A DNA stretch of 64,000 nucleotides from contig CADALO010000004.1 in the NCBI GenBank assembly GCA_902788805.1, positions 1 through 64,000 on the forward strand, written 5' to 3'. The first letter of the stretch is position 1; every line of letters begins with the position of its first letter. Position numbers and translations under genes: made by a program. The stretch comes from an uncultured Bacteroidota bacterium. GTDB lineage: Bacteria > Bacteroidota > Bacteroidia > Bacteroidales > P3. Below are positions 1 through 8,409 of this stretch, piece after piece. The notes below the pieces were generated by a model. It was not told the DNA's origin. It saw nothing but the letters and a program-made list of their open reading frames with translations, and made no database searches.

Positions 1-106
1 GTTGTCCGCTTGTTGTCCGCTTGATGTCCGCTTGTTGTCCGCTTTTAAAGCGGACAACAAGCGGACATCAAGCGGACAACAAGCGGACAACAACCAGTCC
101 TGGTAC
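1..106. repeat. Palindromic repeat, family A copy 1 (11-mer arms)
   Basis: Four tandem 11-mers of the form GTTGTCCGCTT (positions 1-44) are followed by a short TTTAAA centre and then by the exact reverse complement of all four units (about 47-93). The third left unit is a variant, GATGTCCGCTT, and the mirror unit on the right carries the matching change GGACATC, so the hairpin is perfect. The right side continues into AACCAGTCCTGGTA, a near-copy of the cap seen in the second copy at 54444-54562. The left cap is outside the window. The repeat lies directly upstream of the small gene at 119 and would be in its leader. Confidence 0.9.
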
Positions 107-118
107 CTCGAAAAAGCG

Positions 119-370
119 ATGATGAAATTATGTATTCAATACAATAAAACAGTTGCATCAGCGTTAGAAAAGTATCTTTGTTTAAAAAAATCCCAAGGAA
201 TGGACAATAATATCAAGAAGAAGATTGACGAGATAGTCAATGAAATAAGTGCCATCAACGATCTGAATATCAAGCACGCCGTGCTGACGTATATGGAGCA
301 GCAGGCAGGCTTTATGCTCTGGCAGATGGAGGATGAGAAGCATATCGACAACGATTCGCACAACGTATGA
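119..370 (+). CDS. Small hypothetical protein upstream of lptE
   Basis: This short charged protein of about 83 residues is not recognised. It is mostly predicted helix, with a Lys/Ile-rich middle (DNNIKKKIDEIVNEISAIND) and an acidic, Asn/His-rich tail. There is no signal peptide. The frame stays open through the palindromic repeat to the window edge, but that upstream translation is repeat sequence, so the tandem ATGs at 119 and 122 are the likely starts; a longer gene truncated by the repeat cannot be excluded. Its stop overlaps the lptE start as ATGA (367-370), which implies translational coupling with lptE. Confidence 0.55.
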   Translation: MMKLCIQYNKTVASALEKYLCLKKSQGMDNNIKKKIDEIVNEISAINDLNIKHAVLTYMEQQAGFMLWQMEDEKHIDNDSHNV

Positions 371-879
371 AGCAGCGCAGGTTCGGTTTATGGTTTCTGG
401 TCGTCGCTGCGTTGGCTGCGGTGGCGTGCAAGGGAGGCTACAGCTTCACCGGAGCTTCGATTCCGCCCAATGCCAAGACCATATCGGTCAGCACGTTTCC
501 CAACTACGCAACTACGGTCAACCCGCAGCTGAGCCAGAAACTGACCGACGATTTGCGCAATCTGTTTGCTTCGCAGACCAGCCTGAATGTGGTCAACGGC
601 GATGCCGACCTGCAGATTTCAGGCGAGATAACCTCTTACACCACGCGCGCGGCGGCATTGTCGGCCAATGATGATGTGTCGATGAACCGCCTGACAATCA
701 CTATTAAAGTGAAGTTTGTAAACAACTGCGACCCCGACGCCAATTTCGAGCAGTCTTTCTCGCGCTACAGGGACTATAACGCGCAGCTCAATTTCTCGTC
801 GGTCGAGAGCACGCTGATGGGCGAGATAGTGTCTGAACTGTGCGACGACGTGTTCAACAAGTCGGTGGTGAACTGGTAG
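367..879 (+). CDS. lptE: LPS assembly lipoprotein LptE
   Basis: The 170-residue protein resembles the Bacteroidota LptE family, the outer-membrane lipoprotein that plugs the LptD barrel during lipopolysaccharide insertion. The N-terminus is a lipoprotein signal peptide (KQRRFGLWFLVVAALAAVAC) with the lipobox cysteine near residue 21. Next comes GYSFTGASIPPNAKTISV, the usual LptE opening, in which a GYSF strand is followed by a segment on fibrous-protein-like strands, and then a conserved Leu-rich helix (QLSQKLTDDLRNLF). Length is normal for the family. It starts inside the stop codon of the preceding small gene and is followed after 60 nt by the DUF2723 gene on the same strand. Confidence 0.85.
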   Translation: MKQRRFGLWFLVVAALAAVACKGGYSFTGASIPPNAKTISVSTFPNYATTVNPQLSQKLTDDLRNLFASQTSLNVVNGDADLQISGEITSYTTRAAALSANDDVSMNRLTITIKVKFVNNCDPDANFEQSFSRYRDYNAQLNFSSVESTLMGEIVSELCDDVFNKSVVNW

Positions 880-939
880 GCTTATGCGTTGTTGTCGATT
901 AGTTTAACTATTTGGTTGTTTGCTTTTTGACGCAATTAT

Positions 940-3333
940 ATGAAGTGCAAGGTTGATAGACTTACAGGCTGGCTCACGGGTCTTGCGGCGACAGTGGTTT
1001 ATCTGCTCACGCTTGAGCCGTCGGCGAGTTTCTGGGACTGCGGCGAGTTTATAGCCACGTCTTATGGGCTCGAGGTGGGTCATCCGCCAGGAGCGCCTCT
1101 CTATCAGCTTCTGGCACATTGCTTTATGCTGCTGGCCGGCGGCAATGTGACGCGGTTGGCGTGGTGGAGCAACGCTCTGTCGGCCGTGGCGGGCGGAGCC
1201 ACTGCTATGTTCTTGTTTTGGACACTGTTGCACTTTCTTCAGAATGCAAGATTCAAGATACGTCATTCGCTTGTCGCCGCCTTGGTTGGCACTTGGTGCT
1301 ACGTGCTGTGCGACACGGCCTGGTTTTCGGCCGTCGAGAGCGAGGTCTACAGCCTGTCGATGCTCTTTTCGTCAGCCATAGTGTGGGCTATGGTGCGCTG
1401 GAGCACCGACGAGGGGCGTGGCGGCGGCCGCTGGCTGCTACTGGTGTCGCTGCTGCTGGGGCTCTCGGTGGGCGTGCATCAGTTGAGTCTGCTCACAGTA
1501 CCCGTGGTGGTTCTGATTTATATATTCAAGCGCCGTCAGGTGACCGTGGGCGAATGGTATAAGAGACTGCTTCTGTGTGTGTTGTTTTTTGCTCTGGGCC
1601 TTACGCCCTACGCTATACTGCCGATACGTGCGGCGGCGGATCCTCCTATCAATCAAGGCAATCCGAGCACGCTTAAGGCACTGAAGGCCTACATAGGCCG
1701 CGACCAGTACGAGAAGGCGCCGCTGCTTTACGGCCGATGCTTCAACTCGCCGATAGTGGCTTTCAGCGACGGCAAACCGGTCTATGCCAAGCAGATGGAT
1801 ATGTTCTTCCCGCGTATGTGGAAGTCGCATACCTTTGCCGAGGATTACTATACTGACTGGTGCGGGCGGCACGGAAAAATGGTGGAGGTCGACGGACGCG
1901 AGTACTACAAGCCGTCGTTCGGCGACAATCTCGTGATTTTCAGCGGCTATCAGCTGGGGTATATGTATCTGCGCTATTTGATGTGGAACTTCTCGGGTCG
2001 ATACAATGACCGCCAGGGGTTCGGCAACCTGCAGAAAGGGCAGTTTATTACCGGTATTCCGCCCATTGACAGGCTTTACGTGGGCACGGGCAGGCATCTG
2101 CCCGACGCGATGCCGTCGGCGGGCCAGAACCGCTATTTTATGCTTCCGTTGCTGCTGGGGCTGGTGGGATTATTCGCACACCGCAAGCGCAACAAGCGCG
2201 ACTATTGGCTCGTGATGACGCTTTTCTTGATGGGAGGCATCGTCCTGTCGGTCTACCTCAACCATCCGATGTATGAGCCGCGCGAACGCGACTACGCCTA
2301 CGTGCTTTCGTTCTATGCCTTCGCCATTTGGATTGGACTTGGGGCGGCAGCACTGATTTCGCACGAATTCCGCCGCAAGTGGGCACGTCGTTCGGTGCAG
2401 CCTGCTTTGTGGCTGCTTGTCGTTGGCGTTCCGCTGCTTATGGGCTGCCAGAACTGGGACGACCACGACCGCTCGGGACGCTATATTGCCCGCGACGCGG
2501 CAGCCAACCTTCTTAATTCGTGTGACGCGCACGGCATCCTGTTCACTATAGGCGACAACGATACGTTTCCGCTGTGGTATATGCAAGAGGTCGAGGGTTT
2601 TAGACGCGATGTGCAGGTGGTCAATGTTTCGCTGCTGGGCGGCGAGGCCTACTGCGAGTCGACCAAACGGCAACTGTCGTGGCAGGGTCGCGACCTGCTG
2701 GCAGGCGACGAATGGCGCGGGATGGGCCCATACGGGCGTATGAGGCTGATAGTGAATAATAACGCTGGCGAGCAACCAATATATTTCAGCCGCTATGCGG
2801 CAAGGGAGCGAGGCGGTGCCTTCAGCGGCAGACTGCAGCTGTGCGGTATGGCCTACAGGCTGTGCGACACGGTGTCGGCCGACAGTGTGGACTGCGAACG
2901 CTCGTATCGCCTTATGACTGAGCGGCTTGACTGGCATCCAGTCACGGGAGTGTATATCGACGAGACATCGCATAACTTCCTGATGCAGTATTGGGATGCT
3001 GCCGTGCTGGTTGCCAGCAACTTGGCTTCGCGCGGCGAGCAGGGCAGGGGAGGCGAGGTGCTCGACTCGACTTGTGCGGCAATTCCGCCGCAGGTGATGA
3101 AGAACCCTCAATTGCTGTACAATGTGGCTAAGGCATATAGGCTGTGCGGCAACGAAGCGAAGTCGCTTGCATTGCTGCAAGAGGCGCGCCAGTCGTTGGT
3201 GCAGCATTTGGAATACTATGGTTCGATGAGACCCGAGATGCTTCGGTATATCCCTTATACCTTGTCGCCGCTGCTGACGCTGCGCGACAGCATCTATACC
3301 TGCACTACAGGAGCGTCGCCGCTGACAAGATAG
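940..3333 (+). CDS. DUF2723 membrane protein, GT-C type glycosyltransferase
   Basis: This 797-residue polytopic inner-membrane protein belongs to the DUF2723 family, which includes human TMEM260, a protein O-mannosyltransferase. After the first membrane segment comes FWDCGEF (residues 31-37) and then HPPGAP near 48-53, the acidic first loop expected of GT-C enzymes using a polyprenyl-phosphate sugar. Many hydrophobic segments follow to about residue 520. A soluble region comes next (GDNDTFPLWYMQEVEG) and a short TPR-like tail at 700-780. It is shorter than many family members (about 1000 residues), mainly at the C-terminus. A role in O-glycosylating exported proteins is inference. Its last 40 nt overlap the convergent SprT-like gene. 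Confidence 0.8.
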   Translation: MKCKVDRLTGWLTGLAATVVYLLTLEPSASFWDCGEFIATSYGLEVGHPPGAPLYQLLAHCFMLLAGGNVTRLAWWSNALSAVAGGATAMFLFWTLLHFLQNARFKIRHSLVAALVGTWCYVLCDTAWFSAVESEVYSLSMLFSSAIVWAMVRWSTDEGRGGGRWLLLVSLLLGLSVGVHQLSLLTVPVVVLIYIFKRRQVTVGEWYKRLLLCVLFFALGLTPYAILPIRAAADPPINQGNPSTLKALKAYIGRDQYEKAPLLYGRCFNSPIVAFSDGKPVYAKQMDMFFPRMWKSHTFAEDYYTDWCGRHGKMVEVDGREYYKPSFGDNLVIFSGYQLGYMYLRYLMWNFSGRYNDRQGFGNLQKGQFITGIPPIDRLYVGTGRHLPDAMPSAGQNRYFMLPLLLGLVGLFAHRKRNKRDYWLVMTLFLMGGIVLSVYLNHPMYEPRERDYAYVLSFYAFAIWIGLGAAALISHEFRRKWARRSVQPALWLLVVGVPLLMGCQNWDDHDRSGRYIARDAAANLLNSCDAHGILFTIGDNDTFPLWYMQEVEGFRRDVQVVNVSLLGGEAYCESTKRQLSWQGRDLLAGDEWRGMGPYGRMRLIVNNNAGEQPIYFSRYAARERGGAFSGRLQLCGMAYRLCDTVSADSVDCERSYRLMTERLDWHPVTGVYIDETSHNFLMQYWDAAVLVASNLASRGEQGRGGEVLDSTCAAIPPQVMKNPQLLYNVAKAYRLCGNEAKSLALLQEARQSLVQHLEYYGSMRPEMLRYIPYTLSPLLTLRDSIYTCTTGASPLTR

Positions 3334-3923
3334 GCTCGTCCTGTGGCTTCGTCGCTGCAGCGGAAGCGTGTATGGCGTTTCTCAATAGAGAGGAAGATTG
3401 CCTGCGGTCGCGACTTTAGGCGGAAGCGGCTGCCAAGCGGCAGGTCTTTCAGCAGTAGTTCTTTCTCTGTATTGGGGTTGTCAAGCTCTTTCAGCTTGCG
3501 TTCCAGCTCGTTGCCTGCAGCGCGGTTGAGCGGGATATGGGCGATGTATTTCTTGAGCAAAGGGTAAATCTCGTTCGGGAAGTGACCTCCGTTGAAGTAT
3601 ACCACAAGCAGGTCGCGGTACTGCCTCTGCCATTCGTGGCCGTGGGGCTGCACGGTGCGGCCGTAGGCCTTGAAGGTCTCGAGGTGTGCCATTTCGTGAA
3701 GCAGAACCAATAGGAACAGGTGTGGCGACAGGTCACCGTTGACGCTTATTTCGTTGTACTTGTGGTGCGGCTGCGGCATCCGGTAGTCGCCAAGCTTGGA
3801 GGTGCGCTGCCGCTTGATGTGGAAGCGGACGCCATTGGCGACGATGTAATCGTATATCGGGTCGACGGCCGAGAGGGGCAGGTAGCGTCGCAGGATGGAC
3901 TTATACTCTTCCTCGCTGGCCAT
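3294..3923 (-). CDS. SprT-like zinc metalloprotease domain protein
   Basis: The 209-residue protein has the SprT-like zincin signature: HEMAH at residues 76-80 supplies two zinc ligands and the catalytic Glu77, and PHGHEW at 92-97 supplies the third histidine. The family includes the eukaryotic DNA-protein crosslink protease SPRTN, but bacterial members are mostly uncharacterised. The C-terminus lacks a cysteine zinc ribbon and ends in a basic strand-rich segment (GSRFRLKSRPQAIFLSIEKR). There is no signal peptide, so it is probably cytoplasmic. Its start overlaps the 3' end of the small lipoprotein gene upstream by 23 nt, suggesting one transcript, and its 3' end overlaps the DUF2723 gene tail to tail. 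Confidence 0.85.
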   Translation of the reverse strand: MASEEEYKSILRRYLPLSAVDPIYDYIVANGVRFHIKRQRTSKLGDYRMPQPHHKYNEISVNGDLSPHLFLLVLLHEMAHLETFKAYGRTVQPHGHEWQRQYRDLLVVYFNGGHFPNEIYPLLKKYIAHIPLNRAAGNELERKLKELDNPNTEKELLLKDLPLGSRFRLKSRPQAIFLSIEKRHTRFRCSDEATGRAYLVSGDAPVVQV

Positions 3924-4110
3924 AGGTGATTGAGGATGTGTGGTCTATGGTGCTGTCCAGATGCCTTTCGGTGAAGGTAGGGCAGTTGCATTTGCGGCTT
4001 TTGCGGTGCTTTGACATATTGACGTTCTTGCGGCTGCAGGCAGTCAAGAGCAGAGAGGCGACAAGTATTGCTGCCGTTGCGGTTCTCAGTATGTTAGCTC
4101 TATTTTTCAT
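3901..4110 (-). CDS. Small predicted lipoprotein
   Basis: This 69-residue product has a lipoprotein signal peptide (TATAAILVASLLLTAC) with the lipobox cysteine near residue 25. The mature part is short and Lys/Arg-rich, with a CNCPTF motif. No family is recognised. The frame overlaps the start of the SprT-like gene by 23 nt and follows the regulatory-domain gene by 26 nt, so it fits a co-transcribed set on the minus strand. A clear lipobox in a frame this short argues for a real gene; the small size and overlap keep confidence moderate. Confidence 0.6.
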   Translation of the reverse strand: MKNRANILRTATAAILVASLLLTACSRKNVNMSKHRKSRKCNCPTFTERHLDSTIDHTSSITYGQRGRV

Positions 4111-4136
4111 ACAGGCATAACGCCGTAAAGGTGTTT

Positions 4137-4853
4137 TTATTGCGGGAAGTGACTTATGCGGTCGGCGTCGATACGCTCGCCGCTTTCGGGGGCACCCATA
4201 TCGATTAATGGGGTGCGGAGTAGGCCGCCGCTGCTTGGCATACCGACAATCATTACAGGAATCCCTCCTAGTACCGTTGCAGTCTTTTGCAAAACAGCCG
4301 CGCCGATGGTTAGGGTGTCGGTGTTGAGGTTTAAGGTTGTTCTTTGTGTGGCGTATCCAAGATATGCGAATTCGACCTCGTATTTCCCTTTGGGTGCGCG
4401 GATGGTGAAGTTGCCGTCAATGTCGGCATTTCCTCCAGTGATGACTTTGCCGTTATTGTCTTTAAGTATGATGCTTGCAAATATCAATGGTTCGCCGTTT
4501 TCACTATCTATTATGCTGCCTTTGAAGATGCAGGTGTTCGATTTAGAGGGCATTGTGTCGGAAATGGACTTGGTGTGGTTTTGACGGTCGGGTGCGACAT
4601 CCTGAGCCGCTGCCGTAAGGGTGCCGCCTGAGATGCCCAGCGTAAGGCCGGCGACAACGGCAGCCTTGCCCATAACGGTGCGCAGGGTGAGCTCGCGTTC
4701 CAGATACTGCAGTTCGGCTTCGCAGCGCGGGCAGGTGCCTTCGCATTCGCCTTCAAATGTGCATTCGGGGATGTCGAGTTCAATGGCGTTGTCGCGTGCT
4801 ATGCCGCGGCGAATCTCTTTCAGTTGGTTGCAGATGGTTTTTCCGTGATTCAT
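4137..4853 (-). CDS. Zinc-ribbon-like plus carboxypeptidase-regulatory domain protein
   Basis: The 238-residue protein has three parts. Residues 1-50 carry Cys motifs (CTFEGECEGTCPRCEAEL) that look like a small metal-binding module. Residues about 58-85 form one hydrophobic segment ending TAAAQ. Residues about 105-195 form a CarboxypepD_reg-like beta sandwich (FKGSIIDSENGEPLIFASII ... YLGYATQRTTLNL), the domain usually found at the front of TonB receptors. The end, IDMGAPESGERIDADRISHF, closely matches the pre-plug segment of the TonB receptor at 26626, but the protein stops there with no plug or barrel. The Cys-rich N-terminus would be cytoplasmic and the sandwich periplasmic. Function is unknown. 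Confidence 0.75.
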   Translation of the reverse strand: MNHGKTICNQLKEIRRGIARDNAIELDIPECTFEGECEGTCPRCEAELQYLERELTLRTVMGKAAVVAGLTLGISGGTLTAAAQDVAPDRQNHTKSISDTMPSKSNTCIFKGSIIDSENGEPLIFASIILKDNNGKVITGGNADIDGNFTIRAPKGKYEVEFAYLGYATQRTTLNLNTDTLTIGAAVLQKTATVLGGIPVMIVGMPSSGGLLRTPLIDMGAPESGERIDADRISHFPQ

Positions 4854-4864
4854 AATATTTGGTT

Positions 4865-6091
4865 TTAGATTTTGGCACGCCGTACCGTGAAGGCTACGAC
4901 AAGGGTTGAAAGCAAAGTTACAACGAGGAATGTGGCGATGAAATCAATGAGCCGCATTGCCACAGGGAAGGCGTCAACTATTGCATTGGCGCCAAGCTTG
5001 ATGATGCCGAAGTGCTGCTGCAGAAGGCAGGTGATGAATCCAAGCAGTAGTCCTGCCACAACGCCCACCAGGGCTATGAGTATGCCTTCGGTGAAGAAGA
5101 CGCGACGTATCTGCTGTGCTTCCATTCCGAGGGCGCGCATTGTGCCGATGTCTTTGCGTTTGTTGATGATGAGCAGCGAGAGCGATGCTATGAGGTTCAG
5201 TGTGGAGATAAGCACGATGAGCGACAGAATAAGGAATACGCCCAGACGCTCGGAGCGGAATATCTTGTAGTAGAGGGGCTTTTGGTCAAAGCGGTCTTTG
5301 ACGGTGTAGCCGTCGCCAAGCAGAGTGCGCAGCTGCCGTTTGACGCTGGCCATCTGTTTCGAATCTTTTAATGTCACGGCCAGTGCCGTCACCTCGTCGG
5401 GAGCGTAGGACATCAGATGACGCACAAGGTCGATGTCGGCCACCACATAGAGGTTGTCGATCTCTTCTTGTATGCGGAACGCGCCGGCCGGGAAAGCATA
5501 GCCGTTGTTGAAGGCCTCGTCCATAGAAAAGCCTATCGATGAGGTGCCACGCTTGGGGATGTGGAGGGCCAGCGGTGTGTTGGTCATAGAGTTGACGCCT
5601 AATCGCACCATAATGTTCCATCCCATAAGCAGGAAGTCTTGGTAGACGGTGTCTGTACCGTCGTAATAGGTGCCTTTTAGCAGATATTCGCCTTCGGCAA
5701 TCATTGTGTCCAGCCCGCAGGCAGTGCCGTAGCTTTCGTCTACGCCGCGCAACTGCACTATGGCTTCGGCCTGACGCAATGTTATCCAGGCATTTTCTTC
5801 AACAATCTGCGATATGTTCTCTACGCCAGGCGTGTTCTGCAGAGCGTCGTAGTCGATGGCCGAGGTGTGGAATGTCTTGCCTTGCGCGGGCTCAATGAGC
5901 AGTTCTGGGTCAAAGATATTGAACAGCGATTGCGTCAACTGCCCTATGCCGTTGTAGACCGACATTACGACAATCAGAGCCAGCGTACTGACAGTGATGC
6001 CGATAAGAGAAATCCAGGAGATGATGTTGATGACGGTCTTCTCTTTCCTTGAAAACAGGTAGCGTCTGGCTATGAAAGTGGAGACCTTCAT
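4865..6091 (-). CDS. LolC/LolE-type ABC transporter permease
   Basis: The 408-residue inner-membrane permease is of the FtsX/MacB fold as used in lipoprotein release. It has one N-terminal membrane helix (INIISWISLIGITVSTLALI), a long periplasmic domain (about residues 45-270) and three C-terminal helices (LGVFLILSLIVLISTLNLIA; GILIALVGVVAGLLLGF; LIDFIATFLVVTLLSTLVV). The opening motif FIARRYLFSRKEKTVINII is typical of Bacteroidota LolE-like permeases. The ATPase partner is not in this window. The start directly abuts the rbfA stop, so the two are translated from one message, and the regulatory-domain gene follows 11 nt later. Confidence 0.88.
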   Translation of the reverse strand: MKVSTFIARRYLFSRKEKTVINIISWISLIGITVSTLALIVVMSVYNGIGQLTQSLFNIFDPELLIEPAQGKTFHTSAIDYDALQNTPGVENISQIVEENAWITLRQAEAIVQLRGVDESYGTACGLDTMIAEGEYLLKGTYYDGTDTVYQDFLLMGWNIMVRLGVNSMTNTPLALHIPKRGTSSIGFSMDEAFNNGYAFPAGAFRIQEEIDNLYVVADIDLVRHLMSYAPDEVTALAVTLKDSKQMASVKRQLRTLLGDGYTVKDRFDQKPLYYKIFRSERLGVFLILSLIVLISTLNLIASLSLLIINKRKDIGTMRALGMEAQQIRRVFFTEGILIALVGVVAGLLLGFITCLLQQHFGIIKLGANAIVDAFPVAMRLIDFIATFLVVTLLSTLVVAFTVRRAKI

Positions 6092-6472
6092 TTACTGTTT
6101 AAGCAAGTTCTCGATGTTTTCTATATAGTCGAGCGAGTCGTCAAGATAGAATTCAAGAGCGGGGATTATGCGCAACTGTTTGCCTTCGCGCATTCCGAGC
6201 CGGCGGCGTATGTCGGCGCTGTTGTCCAGAATGGCGTTGATGACGAGTTGCTTTGTTGCCTTTGTGCCGGCAGGTGTATCGGCAGTTACGGGCATTTCGC
6301 CTATGGGATAGATGCTGATGTGAGCGCGAGCTATTGAGAGGTCGCTGGTAACGCGCACCCGTGTCACAGTGATGAGTGAGTTGCCGATAGCAGGCTTCAT
6401 TTCCTTAAGGAATATGTCGCCCAGGTCTTGCTGGATAAGGCGTGCAATCTTGTTTTGGCGTGTCGAGTCCAT
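6092..6472 (-). CDS. rbfA: Ribosome-binding factor A
   Basis: The 126-residue protein is RbfA, a KH-fold factor that binds the 30S subunit and assists late 16S rRNA processing. Family marks are the N-terminus STRQNKIARLIQQDLGDIF, the middle VTRVRVTSDLSIARAHISIY and RRRLGMREGKQLRIIPALEF before the C-terminal DDSLDYIENIENLL. Full length for the family. It sits immediately upstream of the LolE-like permease with no spacer, an arrangement common in this phylum. Confidence 0.95.
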   Translation of the reverse strand: MDSTRQNKIARLIQQDLGDIFLKEMKPAIGNSLITVTRVRVTSDLSIARAHISIYPIGEMPVTADTPAGTKATKQLVINAILDNSADIRRRLGMREGKQLRIIPALEFYLDDSLDYIENIENLLKQ

Positions 6473-6498
6473 TGATGCCGTGGTTTTATTTAGAATGC

Positions 6499-7095
6499 TT
6501 AGAATCTGAAGCCCACACGTATGGGCAGGAAGCAGGTCTGCTGTGTGTAGGCGAAAGCCAGTTCAAGGTATACACTCAGGTAGTTGCGCTCCATATTGCG
6601 GTATTCGTAGCGGAAGAACCAGTTGAGGCCGGTTGAAATCTCGATGTACGGCGTCAAGGTGTTGCCGTAGGGCGAGTCGGCCATCAAATAGCTGGCACCG
6701 GCCTTGGCACCGACCATAGGTGACCATTCGACATCCAACGGTCTGTAGTCGAAGTCGATATATGCCATCGGGCAATGCCATCCGTTAGCAAAATTGAAGT
6801 TGGCGATATCGCTCGGCGCGATAACCATATTGTAACCCAAGCCAAGACCTACAAAGAAATCTTGCTTGATGCAGACGCCGTTGATTATGTTTACACTTGC
6901 TGCGTGCTGCAAGTCGCTGATGTAATAGCCGTTGGCGCCCTTGTCGCCGAGGTTCATCACAAAGGGCATATAGCCAAGGTCGGCCTTGAACATATACTCA
7001 TAATCAGAGCGGTCTTGACGAAATTGAGCTGTTGCCGGCAGCGAAACTGCCACGGCGAGAAGTGCTAAAAGTATCTTTATCCTATTCATATACAT
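6499..7095 (-). CDS. Predicted outer-membrane beta-barrel protein
   Basis: The 198-residue protein has a cleavable signal peptide (IKILLALLAVAVSLPATAQ) followed by strands that alternate aromatic and polar residues and an end in IRVGFRF, the terminal aromatic typical of outer-membrane barrels. The repeated pattern FVGLGLGYN, MVGAKAGASY and YIEISTGLNWFF suggests about eight strands. No specific family is recognised. An in-frame ATG at 7089 is an equally good start. A TAACTTTGC promoter box lies about 50 nt upstream. rbfA follows 26 nt downstream on the same strand. Confidence 0.7.
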   Translation of the reverse strand: MYMNRIKILLALLAVAVSLPATAQFRQDRSDYEYMFKADLGYMPFVMNLGDKGANGYYISDLQHAASVNIINGVCIKQDFFVGLGLGYNMVIAPSDIANFNFANGWHCPMAYIDFDYRPLDVEWSPMVGAKAGASYLMADSPYGNTLTPYIEISTGLNWFFRYEYRNMERNYLSVYLELAFAYTQQTCFLPIRVGFRF

Positions 7096-7144
7096 TTATT
7101 TATGTTGTCATAACGAGCATATAAGGCAATGCCCATACAAGAAT

Positions 7145-7177
7145 GCAAAGTTACGCAAAAAAAATCGAAAACAGCAA
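7145..7177 (-). promoter_or_regulatory. Bacteroidetes-type promoter for outer-membrane protein gene
   Basis: On the minus strand, TAACTTTGC (7153-7145) matches the -7 consensus TAnnTTTGC, and a TTG lies at 7177-7175, 21 nt upstream, as the -33 element. It points at the gene starting at 7095. Confidence 0.6.
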
Positions 7178-7245
7178 AAAAAAGTGCAAGCCTTGGAATT
7201 TAAGTCTCAAATCAGAGTCTTTACCAAGCCCTGAGCTCAAGGCCT

Positions 7246-8406
7246 TTACCACGGCAAGTCGCGCGGTGCCAGATACTTGTACCACATCTCGCAGGCGCCG
7301 TTGGGGTTCTGCTCAAGGAATATGCCCACGCCGCCGTTGGGAAGCAGTGTCAGTGACGAATAGACCGAAGGCCCGTCGAAAAGCAGTATTGGGTCCTGCC
7401 AGCTGTCGCCTTCGTCGTAGCTCAGGAAAAGGCTTACATCCCTGCGCTGCATCGAGTTGGGGATGCTGTGCAGCAGCAGGTTGATGCTGTCGCCTCGGTC
7501 GGTGGCCTTAACGCGTAGCATATCGCCGTTGCAGGCGTTGGTGGTCATCTCCGTCCATCGTCCCTGTGTGCCCCAGGTGATGCCTCCGTCGCTGCTGTGG
7601 TTGAATCCGCGTGCCCCGCTTTGGCGTGTGCTGAGCAGTATGCGTCCGTCAACGAGTTCCACCAGTTTTGCTTCGTCGCCGCCAAGGTAGGCCGGGCCTG
7701 ATACTTGCCAGCTGTGTCCGTTGTCGTCGCTGTAGACGATGAAGTTGTCGGATACATTCTCGTTCTTGCGCAGCATAGGAATGGCAAACATTATGCGTCC
7801 GGCGTGTTCTCCGCGCCTCAGTCTCAGGCCGTTGCCCGACGAGAAGAAGGCGCCTCTGTAGTTGCGGCAGGTGGTGTTGGTTGCCTGGCTGCCCCACAAC
7901 TGCGCGGTAAGATCCTCGATCTCGCCCCACGAGCGGCCACCGTCGGTGCTGCGGCAGATATAGGTGCGTATGGGGTCGCTCTCAGTCGACTGGAAATAGC
8001 CGTTGGCACCGGCAAAGGCGCAAATTATATCGCCATTGGAGCATTGAACCAGCGCGGCGTCGCCGTAGCCGTGTTTGCGGCCTGTGCCCTGTGCCAGGGT
8101 TACTGGTTCGCTCCAGGTGCGGCCGCCGTCGGTGCTGCGACAGGTCACTATGTCTATGTCCTCGGGCAAGTCGCTTTCGTTGAATTTGCGCTTGTCGCAG
8201 GCAATCAGCAGGCTGCCGTCGTCGAGGCACAGTATTGCAGGGATGCGCCAGTTGGTGCTGCCGTAGTCGCCAGGGGCGAATAGGCGTACATCAAACGAGG
8301 TGGTTGTGTCCTCGACAGCCGTCGGCTGGTCGGGCCCTTCGCTGACCGGCTTGGTGCAGCATACAAACAATATCACTGCCACGATGGAGTAGAACAGTCG
8401 TTTCAT
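7246..8406 (-). CDS. Exo-alpha-sialidase (neuraminidase, GH33-like) lipoprotein
   Basis: The 386-residue protein folds as a six-bladed sialidase propeller. It has a lipoprotein signal peptide (SIVAVILFVCC), the arginine motif NWRIPAI (R54) and five Asp boxes (STDGGRTW 91-98, STDGGRSW 153-160, SDDNGHSW 226-233, SSDGGITW 271-278, SYDEGDSW 329-336). Candidate active-site residues are E250 in LVELVDGR, R262 and Y349 in PSVYSS, so the enzyme looks intact. It would release terminal sialic acid from host glycans at the cell surface. No sialic acid catabolism or transport genes lie nearby, so it may serve to unmask underlying sugars. The Gre-like gene lies 3 nt upstream in the same direction. Confidence 0.88.
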   Translation of the reverse strand: MKRLFYSIVAVILFVCCTKPVSEGPDQPTAVEDTTTSFDVRLFAPGDYGSTNWRIPAILCLDDGSLLIACDKRKFNESDLPEDIDIVTCRSTDGGRTWSEPVTLAQGTGRKHGYGDAALVQCSNGDIICAFAGANGYFQSTESDPIRTYICRSTDGGRSWGEIEDLTAQLWGSQATNTTCRNYRGAFFSSGNGLRLRRGEHAGRIMFAIPMLRKNENVSDNFIVYSDDNGHSWQVSGPAYLGGDEAKLVELVDGRILLSTRQSGARGFNHSSDGGITWGTQGRWTEMTTNACNGDMLRVKATDRGDSINLLLHSIPNSMQRRDVSLFLSYDEGDSWQDPILLFDGPSVYSSLTLLPNGGVGIFLEQNPNGACEMWYKYLAPRDLPW

Positions 8407-8409
8407 AAG

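Noticed and set aside
1..106. CRISPR array
   Set aside because: Units are 11 nt, have no spacers and are arranged as a mirror palindrome; no cas gene is present. The same holds for the other three palindromes.
2170..3207. 345-codon minus-strand frame opposite the DUF2723 gene
   Set aside because: Antisense of a clear membrane-protein gene; no signal or domain.
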